From Penicillus capitatus (taxonomy: Eukaryota > Chlorophyta): a stretch of 64,000 bases of DNA. Location: assembly GCA_965649825.1 (NCBI GenBank), contig OZ287696.1, positions 248,001 through 312,000 on the forward strand, written 5' to 3'. The position numbers and the translations under genes are program-made. Below are positions 11,893 to 25,052 of the stretch, one piece after another. Position 1 is the stretch's first letter. Each line of letters starts with the position of its first letter. The notes under the pieces were generated by a model, which was given only the letters and a program-made list of their open reading frames with translations, did not search any database and had not been told where the DNA came from.

Positions 11893-12600
11893 TCACTCCC
11901 AGTCGACTTCTAAGGCCTTACTAATTCCATTTTCCTTAAAAACAAACAGCTAGTAAACCTACAGAAAGAATTACTTACTCTGCTTCGATTATCTGAACAT
12001 GTCGGTGTTCTGTCTGGAGATAAGTTACATCCATACACGTCATCTCTAATACTTTGACTTCTGCCACAACCGGCTCCGTTGTCGGATTCATTTGGGACGT
12101 TAATCATGACAACATTTGTATCTGTAACATTCCGTTGAAGCTTTAACTCTGCGCCGCCGCCATTATTTAGCTCAGATCTGTCATCCATGCTGGCAAAGTA
12201 TCCTATCTTCTCAATCTCTTTCTTCAGTTCTGCATGTTTTTGCTCTTGCCAAGGCTCAACCATGCAGAGTATTGTGTACAATGTCCATATCTCCATAAAG
12301 GACATAACTCTCATTGGATGAATCAACTTTTGCACATCAGATTATCGAACGCCGACGTCTTTACTGGGTTGTTGCGACGTCATCAGAGGGAAGCACTGAG
12401 TGTGAATCGTGCCAATGTGCGTAACACCTCTCTCAACTCATTCGGCACATCGAACAATTGTTTGTGTAATAAGGCATGCTATGTTCACACGTCAAATATG
12501 CAGATCAAAAAATGACAAAAGATCCCTGAGAAAGTTTTGTAGCTGCCAATGATGAATGCTCTTGTACATAAAATATGCCAAGTCTACAGTACGATAGCTT
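11893..12600 (-). CDS. Hypothetical protein, partly resolved
   Basis: A consistent 3' half can be spliced. An exon with HALLHKQLFDVPNELREVL (about 12395-12480) joins by a GT-AG intron to IKTSAFDNLMCK, then to a Lys/Glu-rich exon (LKKEIEKIGYFASMDD) and a last exon ending ISKALEVDWE with TGA at 11893-11895. The last donor is a perfect GTAAGT. An upstream segment (about 12500-12570) reads SIHHWQLQNFLRDLLSFFD but its junction is unclear. No family recognised. Confidence 0.42.
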
Positions 12601-12777
12601 ACATTTTGGAGCACTTTCTTGCTAGAATCGGCTGTATCATGCTCCATACATAGTTTTTGTCTTTTCCATTCGATTCTATGGATAACGCGAGCTTCCGATT
12701 TTGTTAGAGAGTCTTCAATTTTTTTTGTCTTAAAGATTGACTATTGCATTAATAAAGTGTGCCATAGAGAGAGACCT

Positions 12778-13111
12778 TTAATCGATCGGAGGATCTTCTG
12801 TTGCAGGCAGGCTTTTCATAAATCGATGCTCAAGTTCTCTTCGAAGTTTCTTCAACGCCCGGGGACGTTCTCTGTGAAGATGACGAAAGCTTTTTTGCCG
12901 CCTTCGACAAGTTCGAAGAGCTTTTATGCGAAACCGGCTGATGGTTTTCGTGCTTTTTATCGGAATTTTGAGTTGTCGACCTCCCAAACAACTGAAGTTC
13001 GTTGGAGTTTTCGTTGTCAGGTTGTTTTTGTCTCTTCTGGAGAATCGCAACTTGGAATTCGAGCAAAAAAGGGATTGGCACAATTAGATTCTTCCGGGAA
13101 AGACTCGCCAT
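12778..13111 (-). CDS. Small basic hypothetical protein
   Basis: MASLSRKNLIVPIPFLLEFQ opens a frame that, after removing a GT-AG intron (about 12953-12997), continues into a strongly basic C-terminus (RRRQKSFRHLHRERPRALKK) and stops at 12778. The product is about 90 residues, highly basic. An organellar ribosomal or nucleic-acid-binding role is conceivable but unsupported. It starts 27 bp after the stop of the next minus-strand gene upstream. Confidence 0.38.
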
Positions 13112-13137
13112 TATAGAATCTTTTGCATGAACACTTT

Positions 13138-13577
13138 TCATCTTGTGTATAAATCTTGTCGAAATATTCTTCTCTGCGTTTTACCATCCGAAATAAAGAC
13201 GAATCCCTGAGTAGGGATCGCGGACTTATCTCCAAATAAATCCTCTTTGTAATCGCATAATCAGAATACCTGCTCGCTTCATCAAATGATTCTGCCTCGA
13301 AAGTGCTATGAGGCACACGTTAAACATCAGTCCATAGAACCCTTCGGCAGTTCCATGTCTAATCTCGGCAGCCAGATGGACATGCATCAGTAAGTGAACT
13401 CTATTGAACTCATCCATTCGAAAGTGGTTATAAAGGATCACAGGTGCACCTGAGAAATCCATATTCGTGACCGCTATGTCGTCAAACGCATACAAGATGA
13501 AGGAAAAATTCTTGATCTAGCGAATGCCACTTCAGATGGGCCACGTTGTTTAACGTCGTTTCAAAACCTTTTGTCAT
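13138..13577 (-). CDS. Small hypothetical protein (about 128 aa)
   Basis: Three exons join in frame: MTKGFETTLNN, then after a 28-nt GT-AG intron IKNFSFILYAFDDIA... to LMKRA, then after a second GT-AG intron EDLFGDKSAIPTQGFVFISD to DLYTR and TGA at 13138-13140. The fold looks globular with many aromatic and His residues; no family recognised. It is divergent from the ubiquitin E1 gene, with only 71 bp between start codons, so both share a promoter region. The first intron is among the shortest in the window. Confidence 0.5.
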
Positions 13578-13648
13578 CCGGAAGAATAGATTGAGCCAGC
13601 GCCAAAGCGTTTTCGTGCAAGGAACGCGTGAACAGGCCAAAACAGTAC

Positions 13649-16600
13649 ATGTCCAAGCGCGAATCCGGCGCCGTCACTGTCGATTACTTGGGAAAGAAGC
13701 AAAAGATGTCGAATGGAACCGCCGTCCCGACGGAACTCGACGAGGCGCTGCACTCGCGTCAAATCGCCGTCTACGGACGCGAATCTATGCGAAAACTCGC
13801 CTCTGCCTCCGTCCTGATCATCGGCGCCGGAGCTCTCGGCATCGAAGTTGCCAAGAACGTCGTACTGGCCGGCGTCAAGTCGCTGACCCTCATGGACAGC
13901 AGTGTTGTCGCACTCAAAGACCTATCAGCGCAGTTTTATTTGACCGAGGAAGACGTAGGCAAAAACAAAGCCATCGCATGTCTGGAACGTCTTCAGGAGC
14001 TCAACGTCGCCGTCAATTGCACTGTGAGCGATGCTCCGGTATCAGCGGAGAACATCTCACAGTGGAATGTCGTGGTCATGACGAATGGCACATTGGAAGA
14101 GGCTTTGCGCATCGATGCTCTCTGCCACCATCACTCGCCGCCCATTTCTTTCATCACCTCCGAAATCCGTGGTCTCTTTGCTTCAGTGTTTACGGATTTT
14201 GGCCCTGCCTTTGAAGTCGGCGATGTGGACGGCGTTGATCCCTTTACGGGCATTGTCGCACACATTCAGAGAGGCAATCCTACCTTGGTCTCGTGTGTGG
14301 ACGACGAGAGATTGGAATTCGAAGATGGTATGTTCGTGCAGTTCTCTGAGGTAGAGGGTATGGGAGAGTTGAACACGGCTGGACCCATCTCGATCGGAAA
14401 GTGTGAAATGCATGCGTTTCAGTTGGATCTAGATACCAGTGACTTCGGAGAGTACACGACAGGCGGCATCGTCACCCAGGTGAAGCAGTCAAAGACCTTG
14501 CATTTTAAGCCATTGGAAATGGCACTCAAAGAACCAGGCGAGTTCTTGCCAAGCGATTTTTCGAAACTGGATCGACCGCCTATGCTCCATATCGCCTTTC
14601 AGGCTCTCGATGCCTTTCGTGTCCAGCACGGTCGTTTCCCATCCCCTGGCGCCTCATCTGATGCAGATCTGCTGTTTCAGCTGGCAGAGGACATTAACCA
14701 AAAGACAGCAGAGAAGGTGGAGTTGGATCGCGAACTCTTCCGTCATTTCGCTTCCGGCGCTGCAGCAGAGTTGAATCCTATGGCAGCTATGTTTGGTGGA
14801 ATGGTTGGGCAGGAAGTGGTGAAAGCCGCATCGGGAAAATTCCATCCTCTCTATCAATTCTTCCACTTCGACTGTCTGGAATGCCTTCCGGAGACGCCGC
14901 TGACACAGGAAGAGGTGCAGCCGACTGGCAGCCGATACGATGATCAGATCTCCGTTATCGGCATCACTCTCCAGAAACAGCTCGCTGATCTGAATCTCTT
15001 CTTGGTTGGTGCCGGTGCATTGGGGTGCGAGTTTTTGAAGAACTTTGCTATGATGGGCATCTCCTGCGGGGAGAAAGGAAGTGTGACCGTCACAGATGAT
15101 GACATTATCGAAAAGAGTAATCTCAGTCGTCAGTTTCTCTTCAGAGATTGGAACATCCGTTCTTCCAAGTCGACTGTCGCAGCCGAGGCGACTCGAAAGC
15201 TGAATCCGGCCATCAAACTCCGCGCCTTGCAGGATCGCGTGGCTCCTAATACGGAACATATTTTTCATGACGCTTTCTGGAAGGGGCTGGATTTGGTTGT
15301 CAACGCCCTGGACAACTTGAATGCACGTCTCTATGTCGATTCCAAGTGCGTTTACTTTGGAAAGCCTCTTTTGGAATCTGGCACCCTGGGGGCCAAGTGC
15401 AACACTCAAGATGTCGTTCCTTTTGTCACGGAAAACTATGGAGCATCACAAGATCCTCCGGAAAAAGAGGCACCGATGTGCACGTTGCATTCATTTCCTC
15501 ACAATATCGATCATTGTTTGGCGTGGGCCCGTTCTGAATTCGAAGGCATCTTTGAGAAATCCCCCTCGGATGCCAACAGTTTTTTGAAAGAGCCCGAAAC
15601 GTACAAGAAGAAACTGGAAAAGCAAACGGATGCTTCGGCACGTGACAAGTTGGAACATGTGCTGCAGGCATTGACGACAGATCTCTGCAAAGATTTCGAA
15701 GAGTGTATTCACGCAGCGCGCTTGAAATTCGAGGCCAATTTCCACGACAGAATTGCCCAGTTGGTTTTCACTTTTCCAAAAGACAATGTCACAACCAACG
15801 GGTCACGATTCTGGTCTCCTCCTAAGAGATTTCCCACGGCACTGACATTCAATGCCGAGGATCCAGCCCATTGCCGTTTCGTCCAAGCCATTGCAATCCT
15901 CACAGCCGAAGTCTACAGCGTTCCTGTGCCTTCATGGGCCAGTGATGCAGCTAAAGTTGCTTAGCGCGTGATATAGACCGTCGAAGGTGTGACACTTTTT
16001 ACTGTAGGTCGGTGCCTTCGCCGGAAATGTGATTGTCCCTGACTTCGTACCGAAGTCTGGTGTCTACATCGAAACAGATCCGTCTGCAGAGAAGGAACCA
16101 ATGCAGCGCTCGACGGACGATTCCATCGAAGTCGAGAATCTATGGAAGCAGTTGATGCAGTTGAAGCAAGAATTGCCTCCCAATTTTGAACTGCGTCCAA
16201 TTACGTTCGAAAAAGACGACGATGAAAACTATCACATGGATGCCATCGCTGGACTGGCAAACATGAGAGCACGCAATTACAGGTACAGACGCGATCATCG
16301 CATTCATTTCTGCCTCTGAGAAAACAATGTTCTGGAAACAGCATTGGAGAAGTGGACAAGTTGAAAGCCAAGTTAACTGCCGGCCGAATCATCCCAGCCA
16401 TTGCAACAACGACAGCTATGGCTACCGGCTTGGCATGTTTAGAATTGCTCAAGATTATTCAGAAGAAGAAAATTGAGGCCTACAGGAATACCTTTGCCAA
16501 TTTGGCACTTCCACTCTTTGCCATGGCCGAACCGATTCCAGCCAAAGAGATCACATTCAACGATCTAAAATGGTCCCTCTGGGATCGATGGGAACTGGAA

Positions 16601-16976
16601 GGTACAGCTGACGATCGTTTCGTCTTCTTTACTGTAAGGTATGGCGTCTGTATAGGAGATCTGACGGTTCAGAATATCGTGGACTACTTCAAAGAGAGGA
16701 AACTAGAATGCTACAGGTAACGAACGTATCAGCAGAATTCAGACATGAAGATAATGTGCCTGTTTGCTCAGTATTTCTGCCGGACCCAGTCTGTTGTATA
16801 ACAACATGTTTCCTAAGCATTCCAGTCGTCTGCAGACGAAGTTGAGTGAACTGATGGTCACAGTGGGGAAGCAAACGATTCCGGATTACCGAAAGCATTT
16901 TGACGTCGTCGTGGCTTGCGAAGATGCGAACGGTGAGGATTTGGATGTGCCCTTGGTTAGCATCTACTTTAGATGA
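13649..16976 (+). CDS. UBA1: Ubiquitin-activating enzyme E1
   Basis: Activates ubiquitin with ATP and loads it on a cysteine for transfer to E2 enzymes. Exons 13649-15955, 16008-16282, 16342-16601, 16656-16716 and 16772-16976 give about 1035 residues, normal for UBA1. Both Rossmann adenylation repeats show the GAGALG signature (near residues 58 and 452); the second keeps NLSRQFLF and the metal-binding DNLNAR region. The catalytic cysteine is in PMCTLHSFP (about Cys611). The C-terminal ubiquitin-fold domain ends VPLVSIYFR. The intron at 16602-16655 is 54 nt, a multiple of three and stop-free, so it reads through as an insertion after WELEG; removing it restores [16 protein letters not shown]. 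The start chosen is the first ATG (MSKRESGAV). Confidence 0.97.
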
Positions 16977-17162
16977 ATAGTATCGAACGCTTCCTTTGTT
17001 ATTAAGAACAGAGATTAAACAAGGCCTGTTCCATGATCCATGTTGCCTGGAGCCACATCTGATTGTTGAGTATCTTCATCCATCCATGCAACATCATACC
17101 TCGTGTCCTGTTCCAATTCCTACTCTTGCTTGTTTTAAAAACAGTGTCTCAGATCACCCATC

Positions 17163-19760
17163 TTAGACTTTGCCCTTGTCAGGAGATGCGCTTCGCGTAC
17201 GATGTTTCTCATCACTGTGTCCACTCTTCTTAGAGAGACTGCTGCTGCGTCCTCTCTTGCGACCTCCAGAAGACGACGAACTCGAGCGCGAGAAGCTTCG
17301 ACTGCGCCTTCTGCGAAAAGAAGCGACGATAGAAGAGGCAGGTAAGGTGCAAGAGATTGACCTCCGTTCCTTCGAACGTGAGCGAGAGCGTGAGCGAGAT
17401 CCATGTCGATCGTGCCTTCTACCAGATCTCCAATCTCTGTAGCCTCCATGAGAATTGTATCCATATCCAGGTCGACGATAGCCACGGTAACCACCACGGT
17501 AACCACCTCGGTTCATATCATAACCGCGCCAACGGCCGCCATAACGACCTCCGCGACGGTAGTCTGGAACCCTGGTATTTCAAACGTCACATCACAGACG
17601 AGTTGACCCAGGCACCAACCTCCTGTCATCGTAATTGCGTCTGGGAGATGCATAGCGTCGTCTTCGATCTCTTGCGGAACGACTGGAAATGCTCGACACA
17701 CTTCTGGACGAAGAACGTCCTCTGGACTTGGCACTTCTGCCGCTTGAACGACTCCTGGCAGAAGCAGGTGTGACACTCTTGCGCCTCTTCTCCGATCGGT
17801 GTCTCTCTTTGCGGCGTTCTTCCGGATGATTCTTTTGAGCAGCTGGACTTGGAGAACGATGTGGCTTCTCGGCAGCTCCCCCGTTCTTTTTGGCGTCTTT
17901 CTCCCTGCCATCCGCATCATGAATACCTGCATGTATGCAACGACGAGTTTACTTTGACGAAGGCGAAGGAGATGCAGAGCGATAGTTCTTTGGTCTCCTG
18001 TAGCACTTTGGTTGAGATGGTGACTGCTTCATAGAACTGGGAGACCGTGGCGCTGGACTGCTGATGCGACCTTTCTGTCTCTCTCTTGCTTCTTTTCCAG
18101 CCAATGCAGCATGAGCATCGTATTCTGCGACATATGCTCCAACGCGATCCGGATCCTGTTGTCGAGGCGCATCTGCCTTTGCAGCTCTTGCCATCTTGCG
18201 CTCTTCCATTTCTAAATCCACCTTCTGCCAGCGATCTTCATGTTCTGCCGGACCATCTGGAGCGGCACTGGATGGATCGTAACGCTCAGGAGCCGCTTCT
18301 CCGATTCTATAGTACCCAGGTCCACTCATTTCGTATGGACGGTAACCACGTCCAGGAAAACGGCGCCCTCTTCCACGCATGAATCTGCCGCGATCGTAGT
18401 ACCTTCCGCGAAACTGCACGAACGCACCAACCCATACAGCCAACAAAATCTGGAAAGAGCACGCACAGGCGGTCTATCTGGATCACGATAGCCAAATTCT
18501 GGAGGAGGCGGTCCATCTTCGCCATAACGTCGAGGTGGATAGGGCGGCCTTCCTCTTTCATGCATCCACGGATCTCGTCCACCTACTTGCACTCAAGTGC
18601 TCATGCGAGAACAAAAACGCGTCGCTCATAAACCTTCGTGCATATCCATGGGCGGCATGCGGTCCATTGGGTGGCGCTCGGTCTCTGGAATCCATCGTTC
18701 GTCTCTCTAAATCAAAAGTTCGTATGGCAGACAGAAATGCGCGATCCAAGCGACTCTTGGTCTTTCGTAAGGACGGTTGGCGTCTTCGCGCCACGCACCG
18801 CCACGTCGTTCTTCTCGCGGAGGCGACAGGCGTTCCTAGAGCATCGACAAACGCCTTGAATGCTGCTCGACGGTCCAACATCCAGTTGACAAGTGTCGCT
18901 TGGGATCGGCTGAACGTTATGGAGGACGGCAAAGTGACGTACTCGTTCCGGACTTCTCTCACGCGACTTGCGTTTTTCGTGCGATTTGTGTCTGTCGTCT
19001 CGACTCGTCTTCTTTCGTTCGCCGCCGCGCTTTTCCGTTGCTTCTGGCGAATCGCGTCTCTTCCTTTCCTCTTTTGTTTGGCGTCTTCGCTCACGCTCCA
19101 TCTCTTCACGTTTGTCTGCGGCTTCCTTCTTGCGCTGCGCCTATGCAGAAAAGGCGGGCATTGACCTTAAATGACAGACGTGACAGCTGAGCCAACACGT
19201 CCAACCTGCAATTCAACATCAAAAGCCTCCCCTTCTTTAGCACCGGGGCGAATTCTCAATGCTCTGCGAAAGCGCTCCATCTGTTCGATCTTGCGCCGAG
19301 CCACTTCATGCGTCTCTTGCGCCGAAGCTTTGGCAGATTCTTGTGCTTTCTGCTTCGAGAAATTTTCCTCCAGAACTTTGCGTTCCATAGCCAGTCTCTC
19401 TTCCACTTCTTCAGGAGGTAATCTGAACACATTTCGTCCAACATACATATGAATGGAGAGATGGGCGATGTACTTGTCTTCGTCTTCGAGTTTCAGACGC
19501 AATTCATAGAGCTTCACTTCGATAACGCGTTTCTTATTGTGCATGAGGATATCTTCGTTCGGCCTCTGCTGTTTGGGACCTTCCGTTGTCCGGCGCTGTT
19601 CCTCGTTTTGCACAGGAGCACGTCTAAGGCACGCCACATACTTAGACTAAGAACTACCGTGTATGGGACGCGTCCTGTGCCTGAGATTGAATTTGTTGCT
19701 TGTAACGTATCCGGACGTCCCCGAACCTCGAGGCGTCAACAATCCGATGCCGTTGTACAT
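17163..19760 (-). CDS. CWC21/SRRM2-like spliceosomal SR protein
   Basis: Spliceosome component of the CWC21 (yeast), SRm300/SRRM2 (animal) family that sits near the active site through PRP8. It starts MYNGIGLLTPRGSGTSGYV, the family's hallmark N-terminus, followed by the cwf21 helix (RPNEDILMHNKKRVIEVKLY, then LEDEDKLPPEEVEERL). Downstream exons give an RE/RK-rich block, an RGG/RGY-rich part (FRGRYYDRGRFMRGRG; NRGGYRGGYRGY) and classic RS repeats to a TAA at 17163. Nine or ten exons join in frame with introns of about 45-100 nt. The first junction works only with a GC donor (intron 19624-19680; AG|GCACAG), giving NLR-RAPVQNEE. The long RS tail makes it animal-like rather than yeast-like. Confidence 0.88.
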
Positions 19761-19901
19761 CGTTGCCGATGCACAGCAGAACGCGATGCGAGAATCGAAG
19801 CCTTTATCGCGCAGGAATGCGTCTACGGCTGTCTACGGTTCGATTCGGAAGAGTCACTTGAGATCACAATTGTCCCAAAATCATGTACAGATCCGCCACT
19901 A

Positions 19902-20636
<735 letters not shown>

Positions 20637-20912
20637 TAGGATAGAGAAGATAGTCTCGGCTGCAATGGACTTCTGTGGAAATCTCTGCTCCGACCAGACC
20701 TTCAACGACGAAACGGATTTGCAAGATGGACTGTGCGAGGCACAAACGCGACCATGAAGTCTGTCGTACTTCACAATGGATTCCGCTGACATGACCTTTG
20801 CGACGCAACGCACAAACGCGCCAACCGTTCTTTCTCTCTTCGCTTTTGGCAATTATTTGTCTTTTCTACTGAGCTGTTTTTAAGAATTATTGCCAGAGGG
20901 CAAAAAAACGAG

Positions 20913-23188
20913 ATGCCGTGTCGGGAATGTTTATTTTTCGCTCTCTTCCTTGTTCTCTCGGCGAAATGTCTTGGTCGTCGTCATCTTTCCCAGTTTACGG
21001 ACCCGAAGACATCTTTTTTGCCGGATGGTTGGAAACGTCTAACAGAAGAAGATTATCTCAAGGGTGCCCTGAAAGAAAACGAGATGCCTTTTGGATTCTC
21101 CGTCGTTCGACAGAACACCACGTTTCCGGACATTCTACTCTCGCTTGACGTCGTAAATCCCGCTGCGAACGCTGACATCTTCTGTGCGCCCTTTAATGCA
21201 TCTGGACCGAGATTGCAGAGTCGTTGGAATAGCCAAAATGCTCAAGGCATTGATTATGTGTTCATCAGCACGAATTCCCCTTACTATGCTCATGCCATTA
21301 CGGACACCGTCAATGGCGTTGCGGAATTCGAATGCATTCTGAAGCACGTGTCCTACGAAGATCCAATCTACTTCATTGACATGGATGTCTCCTACACAAA
21401 GCGTCAAATGCGCGATGAAGAACTGGAAGCGATGGAAGAAATCTATGATATGTGTTGCCAGACAGAAGGTTCTTGCGTTGGATGGAACGAGCAAATGCAT
21501 TCCGTTGAACACGAGACCAAAACTGCACGTCGAAAAGTGGTCGATTTCGATTTCTGTCATATTGCGTCAAATGTCTGCGATGAAGACGGGTACATGCTGA
21601 AGCTGACGATGGACAGATTTGGACTCGAATGTCAGTTCCCGACAGAGCAGATAGCCAAGTTCGAGAGGCTGCGCAAGCTCTCTATGACTGGCAACGCACT
21701 CGGCGGCAACATCTTGGACATTGCACGGTCCTTTAAGGTACAGCAGCTGGTCTCGATGCCAAGTGTATCCCAGCAGTCGTGTGTGGTTATGTGCAGAATA
21801 TGAAGCACTTGGACGAAGTCTCCCTGGCATACAATCGCCTCTCGGGCGCTATGGGAAAAGAGATCGAGGACAGCACACAGAATCCATTGTGCACGATTGT
21901 GCTTCGCGGTTTGGAACACCTTCATCTGGAGAATAACGATATCAACGGTCCTCTGCCTGAATGTCTGTTCTCTGAGGGCAGTCGTCTCCGCGATCTGGTT
22001 TTAGACGACAATCCGATATCGGGATCCATTCCAGACTCTATCGCCAAAGACAGCCCTCTGGAAACCTTCAGTGTCCGAGATGGAAATCTCACAGGCGTCT
22101 TCCCAGAGACATTCGTCCACGCAGACCACCTCGTCTTGCTGCAGCTATCGAACAATCAGATGAAAGGAGAACTGCCGGATGCGTTCGGTCCAGCGCCAAA
22201 ACTGAAGAATCTGTTGATGAGTGGAAACGCATTCACAGGAAAGATCCCTGCTGGTATTGCTGCCTCGGAGACCCTCGAATCCGTCTTCCTGGATCACAAC
22301 GCATTTACCAGTATGCCAGATCAGTGGCTCGACGAGGGACCGAAGACACCGTTGGTGAACTTGGATATCAGTTTCAATAAGATTGATGAGGACTTTCCTG
22401 CGGCACTCGCTCTGGTGCACAATCTCTCGCGACTATACTTGAATGATAACAAATTTCGTGGTCCGTTGACAGACCTACCTGGCATGTTTCCCAACGCTTG
22501 GGTGCTAAATCTATCCAATAATGCCTTCAGTGGGAATATTCCGGCGCAATGGACCAAAATTGGGATGTTCCAGGGGACAGCGAAGGAGCTAGAGTACCGC
22601 ACTCCAGTCCTGGATCTGTCATACAACAACCTGGTGGGCAAAGTGCCAGAGTTCTTTTTTAATATCGACAATTTTCCGAAGAAACTTCTCGAATCTGCCA
22701 CTGTCAACTTTGAGGGCAACAGTTTTATTTGTCCACAAAAGGGGATCACTGCCCACCTGAATGGCTTTGAGCATTGCACTGAAAGCAGAAAGCCTGTTTT
22801 TGGGGAATCGCATTTTGATGTGTCTCGTAACGGAGGCCAGACCGTTCCCTTCGGAGCAGATACTGTCGATAAGAATCGAGAAACGACTGCGACGGAAGAT
22901 GAGGACGCGTTGCAGCTTTCTAGCTCCGAAGACGATTCTTCCTCCAGCAGCAATAACGATACCTGGATCATTGTTATCTGTCTTACGGCAGCTGCTATCT
23001 TTGCCTCTGTGCTTATTGCCTTGGCTCTGCGTTTCAAGCTGTATGGTTTGGCGAAGAAAGCGATGGGAGCCCCTCCGAGTGATGTGGAAATTGCAGCCGT
23101 TAGACATGAACCTTTGGAATCGTCCAAGGAACTCGAAGAGGCGCGGCTGAGAGCTGGCACCCAGAATTCTGATAGCAATCCTCTTTAA
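20913..23188 (+). CDS. Leucine-rich-repeat type I membrane protein
   Basis: Exons 20913-21737 and 21797-23188 join FK to NMKHLDEV, giving about 738 residues. Signal peptide (MPCRECLFFALFLVLSAKCLG), a Cys-containing N-terminal region of about 250 residues, then about ten plant-type LRRs of the pattern LxxLxLxxNxLxGxIP (e.g. LVLLQLSNNQMKGELP, LVNLDISFNKIDEDFP). An acidic Ser/Asn juxtamembrane stretch precedes one membrane helix (TWIIVICLTAAAIFASVLIALAL) and a short cytosolic tail of about 50 residues. There is no kinase domain, so it resembles receptor-like proteins rather than receptor kinases. Ligand and role unknown; surface recognition or adhesion is an inference. Confidence 0.88.
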
Positions 23189-23468
23189 ATTTATACGGCA
23201 CATGATCAATAGTTTTCTCCCCTTTGACTGCATCTGTCTCTATCAAATTCATGAATGGCTCCCGCTGGAAAACTGAAGAGCCGCTGCGATAGTTTATCCA
23301 TTCCCGCTGACGACCAACATAGACACCTTGATTCTGAAAGACATCGCTGATTTAACATGATCAAATCTTAAAGGCATGTGAAGATGATCATATTGTGATT
23401 GCGTGTTACATAGCCGTCCGTCGTCTCTTTCTTCTCAGGCAGTCTTCTAGTCACTCTACAGACGCAAT

Positions 23469-24970
23469 TCAATCTTCCATCATCCGACTCATAGCTTCAA
23501 TTAATCGTTTTAGACTGGCCATGACTTTCCGATCAGAGGTAAAACCACTGGCGTCACTGGCCATCTTCTACAAGAACACTCTTCTGTGTGAGATGGGTGC
23601 GGGATATGTGTCGGCTATAGTCACTTCAATGCTCTTAAGTGTATTTGCCAAGGTTTTGACAGTCTCTCTCAGGGCATCGACATTCTCGTTGTCTAGCACA
23701 GCTCTTTGAAGCTGCTCGACATGTGCCGCGGCCAATGAGACCGACTTTGATAACGATTCCATTTCGTGTACCAATCCACCGCTACGCAGTTCATTCAAGA
23801 GAGGCGTCACTTCCTCCACCAATCGTGCTGACTACATGTATCCCAGTCAAAGCGAGAGAAAATCTCATTGGCACGTCACACTTGGTCAATCAGCGGCTGC
23901 GCCGTATCCAATGCGGCAGAAAGGCTCTCTGCCGCCTTGAACATACTGTCCACTCCCTGCTGGTCAAATTGCCGGGCGAGCTTTGTACACATGTACACCA
24001 GGTCATCCAAGCAAACCCCTACACCGACGTACTCGCACCCCACGGCACCTGACCGTGTGCGATGTACCTTGCTCTCCTTGGATGCTGCCACCTTGGCAGG
24101 CGATGAGGCCTTCTGTTGCACAGTCCGAATCCAGAGGTCCGTGCTGGTACTGAGGAATCGGAATTTGTGGCGTGATATCAATAAACGGCTCTGCAATGAG
24201 TCCGGACTGATTTGCTTCAATGACAGAATTCTTGGGAATAACAACCCCCTGATCGTGCACTTCGATTTGAACCTCGACCGCTTCCAATTTCGGCTTCACG
24301 TGAATGGCACTTCCAATTCGAACGCCTCTGATCTACACCTCCTACCTCAGCATCTAACCGCATGACATGACAGAGAACGCATTTACTCGGACAGGAGTGC
24401 CGACGGTAATGCCGGAAGCCTGAGGGAAAGTTAGTGTGACCTAGAAGGTGTAAAAGAGTGAGAATCCACAATCGACATGCAGTTGATGATGACAGTGTAA
24501 GGTTTGCCTTGATGCAGCTGTTTGCCGTTGACCCACGTGGTCACTCCGAAAGCCGCCATCATCCCCGCCAGTACGAATGCCCCAACACCTCCTTCCCAGA
24601 AATTACGCCGACCCATGCCAATATTTCCAAGGAGCTTTGACAGTTTGTCAAAGAATCCAGGCTCCGAATCCCGTTCAGCGCCCTTCTGGCTTATCGAGGG
24701 AGCTTCGTCCAGTTCCGTCGCTGAGCACAACAGATCCTCTCTCCAGGGATGCGATGACTCCGTCACTCGGGGAAACGTCATAGGGCCCGTATCGACCTGC
24801 TGATGTCCCGGCCAACGATACCGTCGTAACATGACGGGTCGCCACTCCCGACGTAACACCGAGCGATGGGGCGTCGTCCCACAAAATGAGCGACAAAGAA
24901 AGGCGGCATTTCGAAAACGAAGAGTACGTAGATGCGAAGAGGAGGAGAAGAGATGGCTTGCTCGATGCAT
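23469..24970 (-). CDS. TGD2: TGD2-like MCE/MlaD domain protein, plastid lipid import
   Basis: TGD2 is the substrate-binding subunit of the chloroplast inner-envelope ABC lipid importer TGD1-2-3, homologous to bacterial MlaD. Six exons join in frame. The N-terminus (MHRASHLFSSSSHLRTLRFR) is Ser/Arg-rich like a transit peptide with no signal peptide. One membrane helix follows (VGAFVLAGMMAAFGVTTWV). The MCE domain carries FPQASGITVGTPVR-IRGVRIGS and VIPKNSVIEANQSGLIAEP, IDITPQIPIP and GPLDSDCATEGLI, all TGD2-like. The helical C-terminus (DDLVYMCTKLARQ, TPLLNELRSGGLVHEMESL, LANTLKSIE) ends at TGA 23469-23471. A mitochondrial MCE protein is a less likely alternative. The stop of the next minus-strand gene (IPMS) lies 82 bp upstream. 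Confidence 0.87.
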
Positions 24971-25052
24971 GGCACGTCCGTCCACCCGCACGCACGCAAA
25001 GGAGAAACAAATAGACGGATTAAATGAGAAAAATGCTGTTCATTCAAGGTTC

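Noticed and set aside
12619-13116. 165-codon plus-strand ORF
   Set aside because: Overlaps minus-strand exons with better codon bias and clean GT-AG joins; composition is Ser/Phe-rich as expected of antisense.
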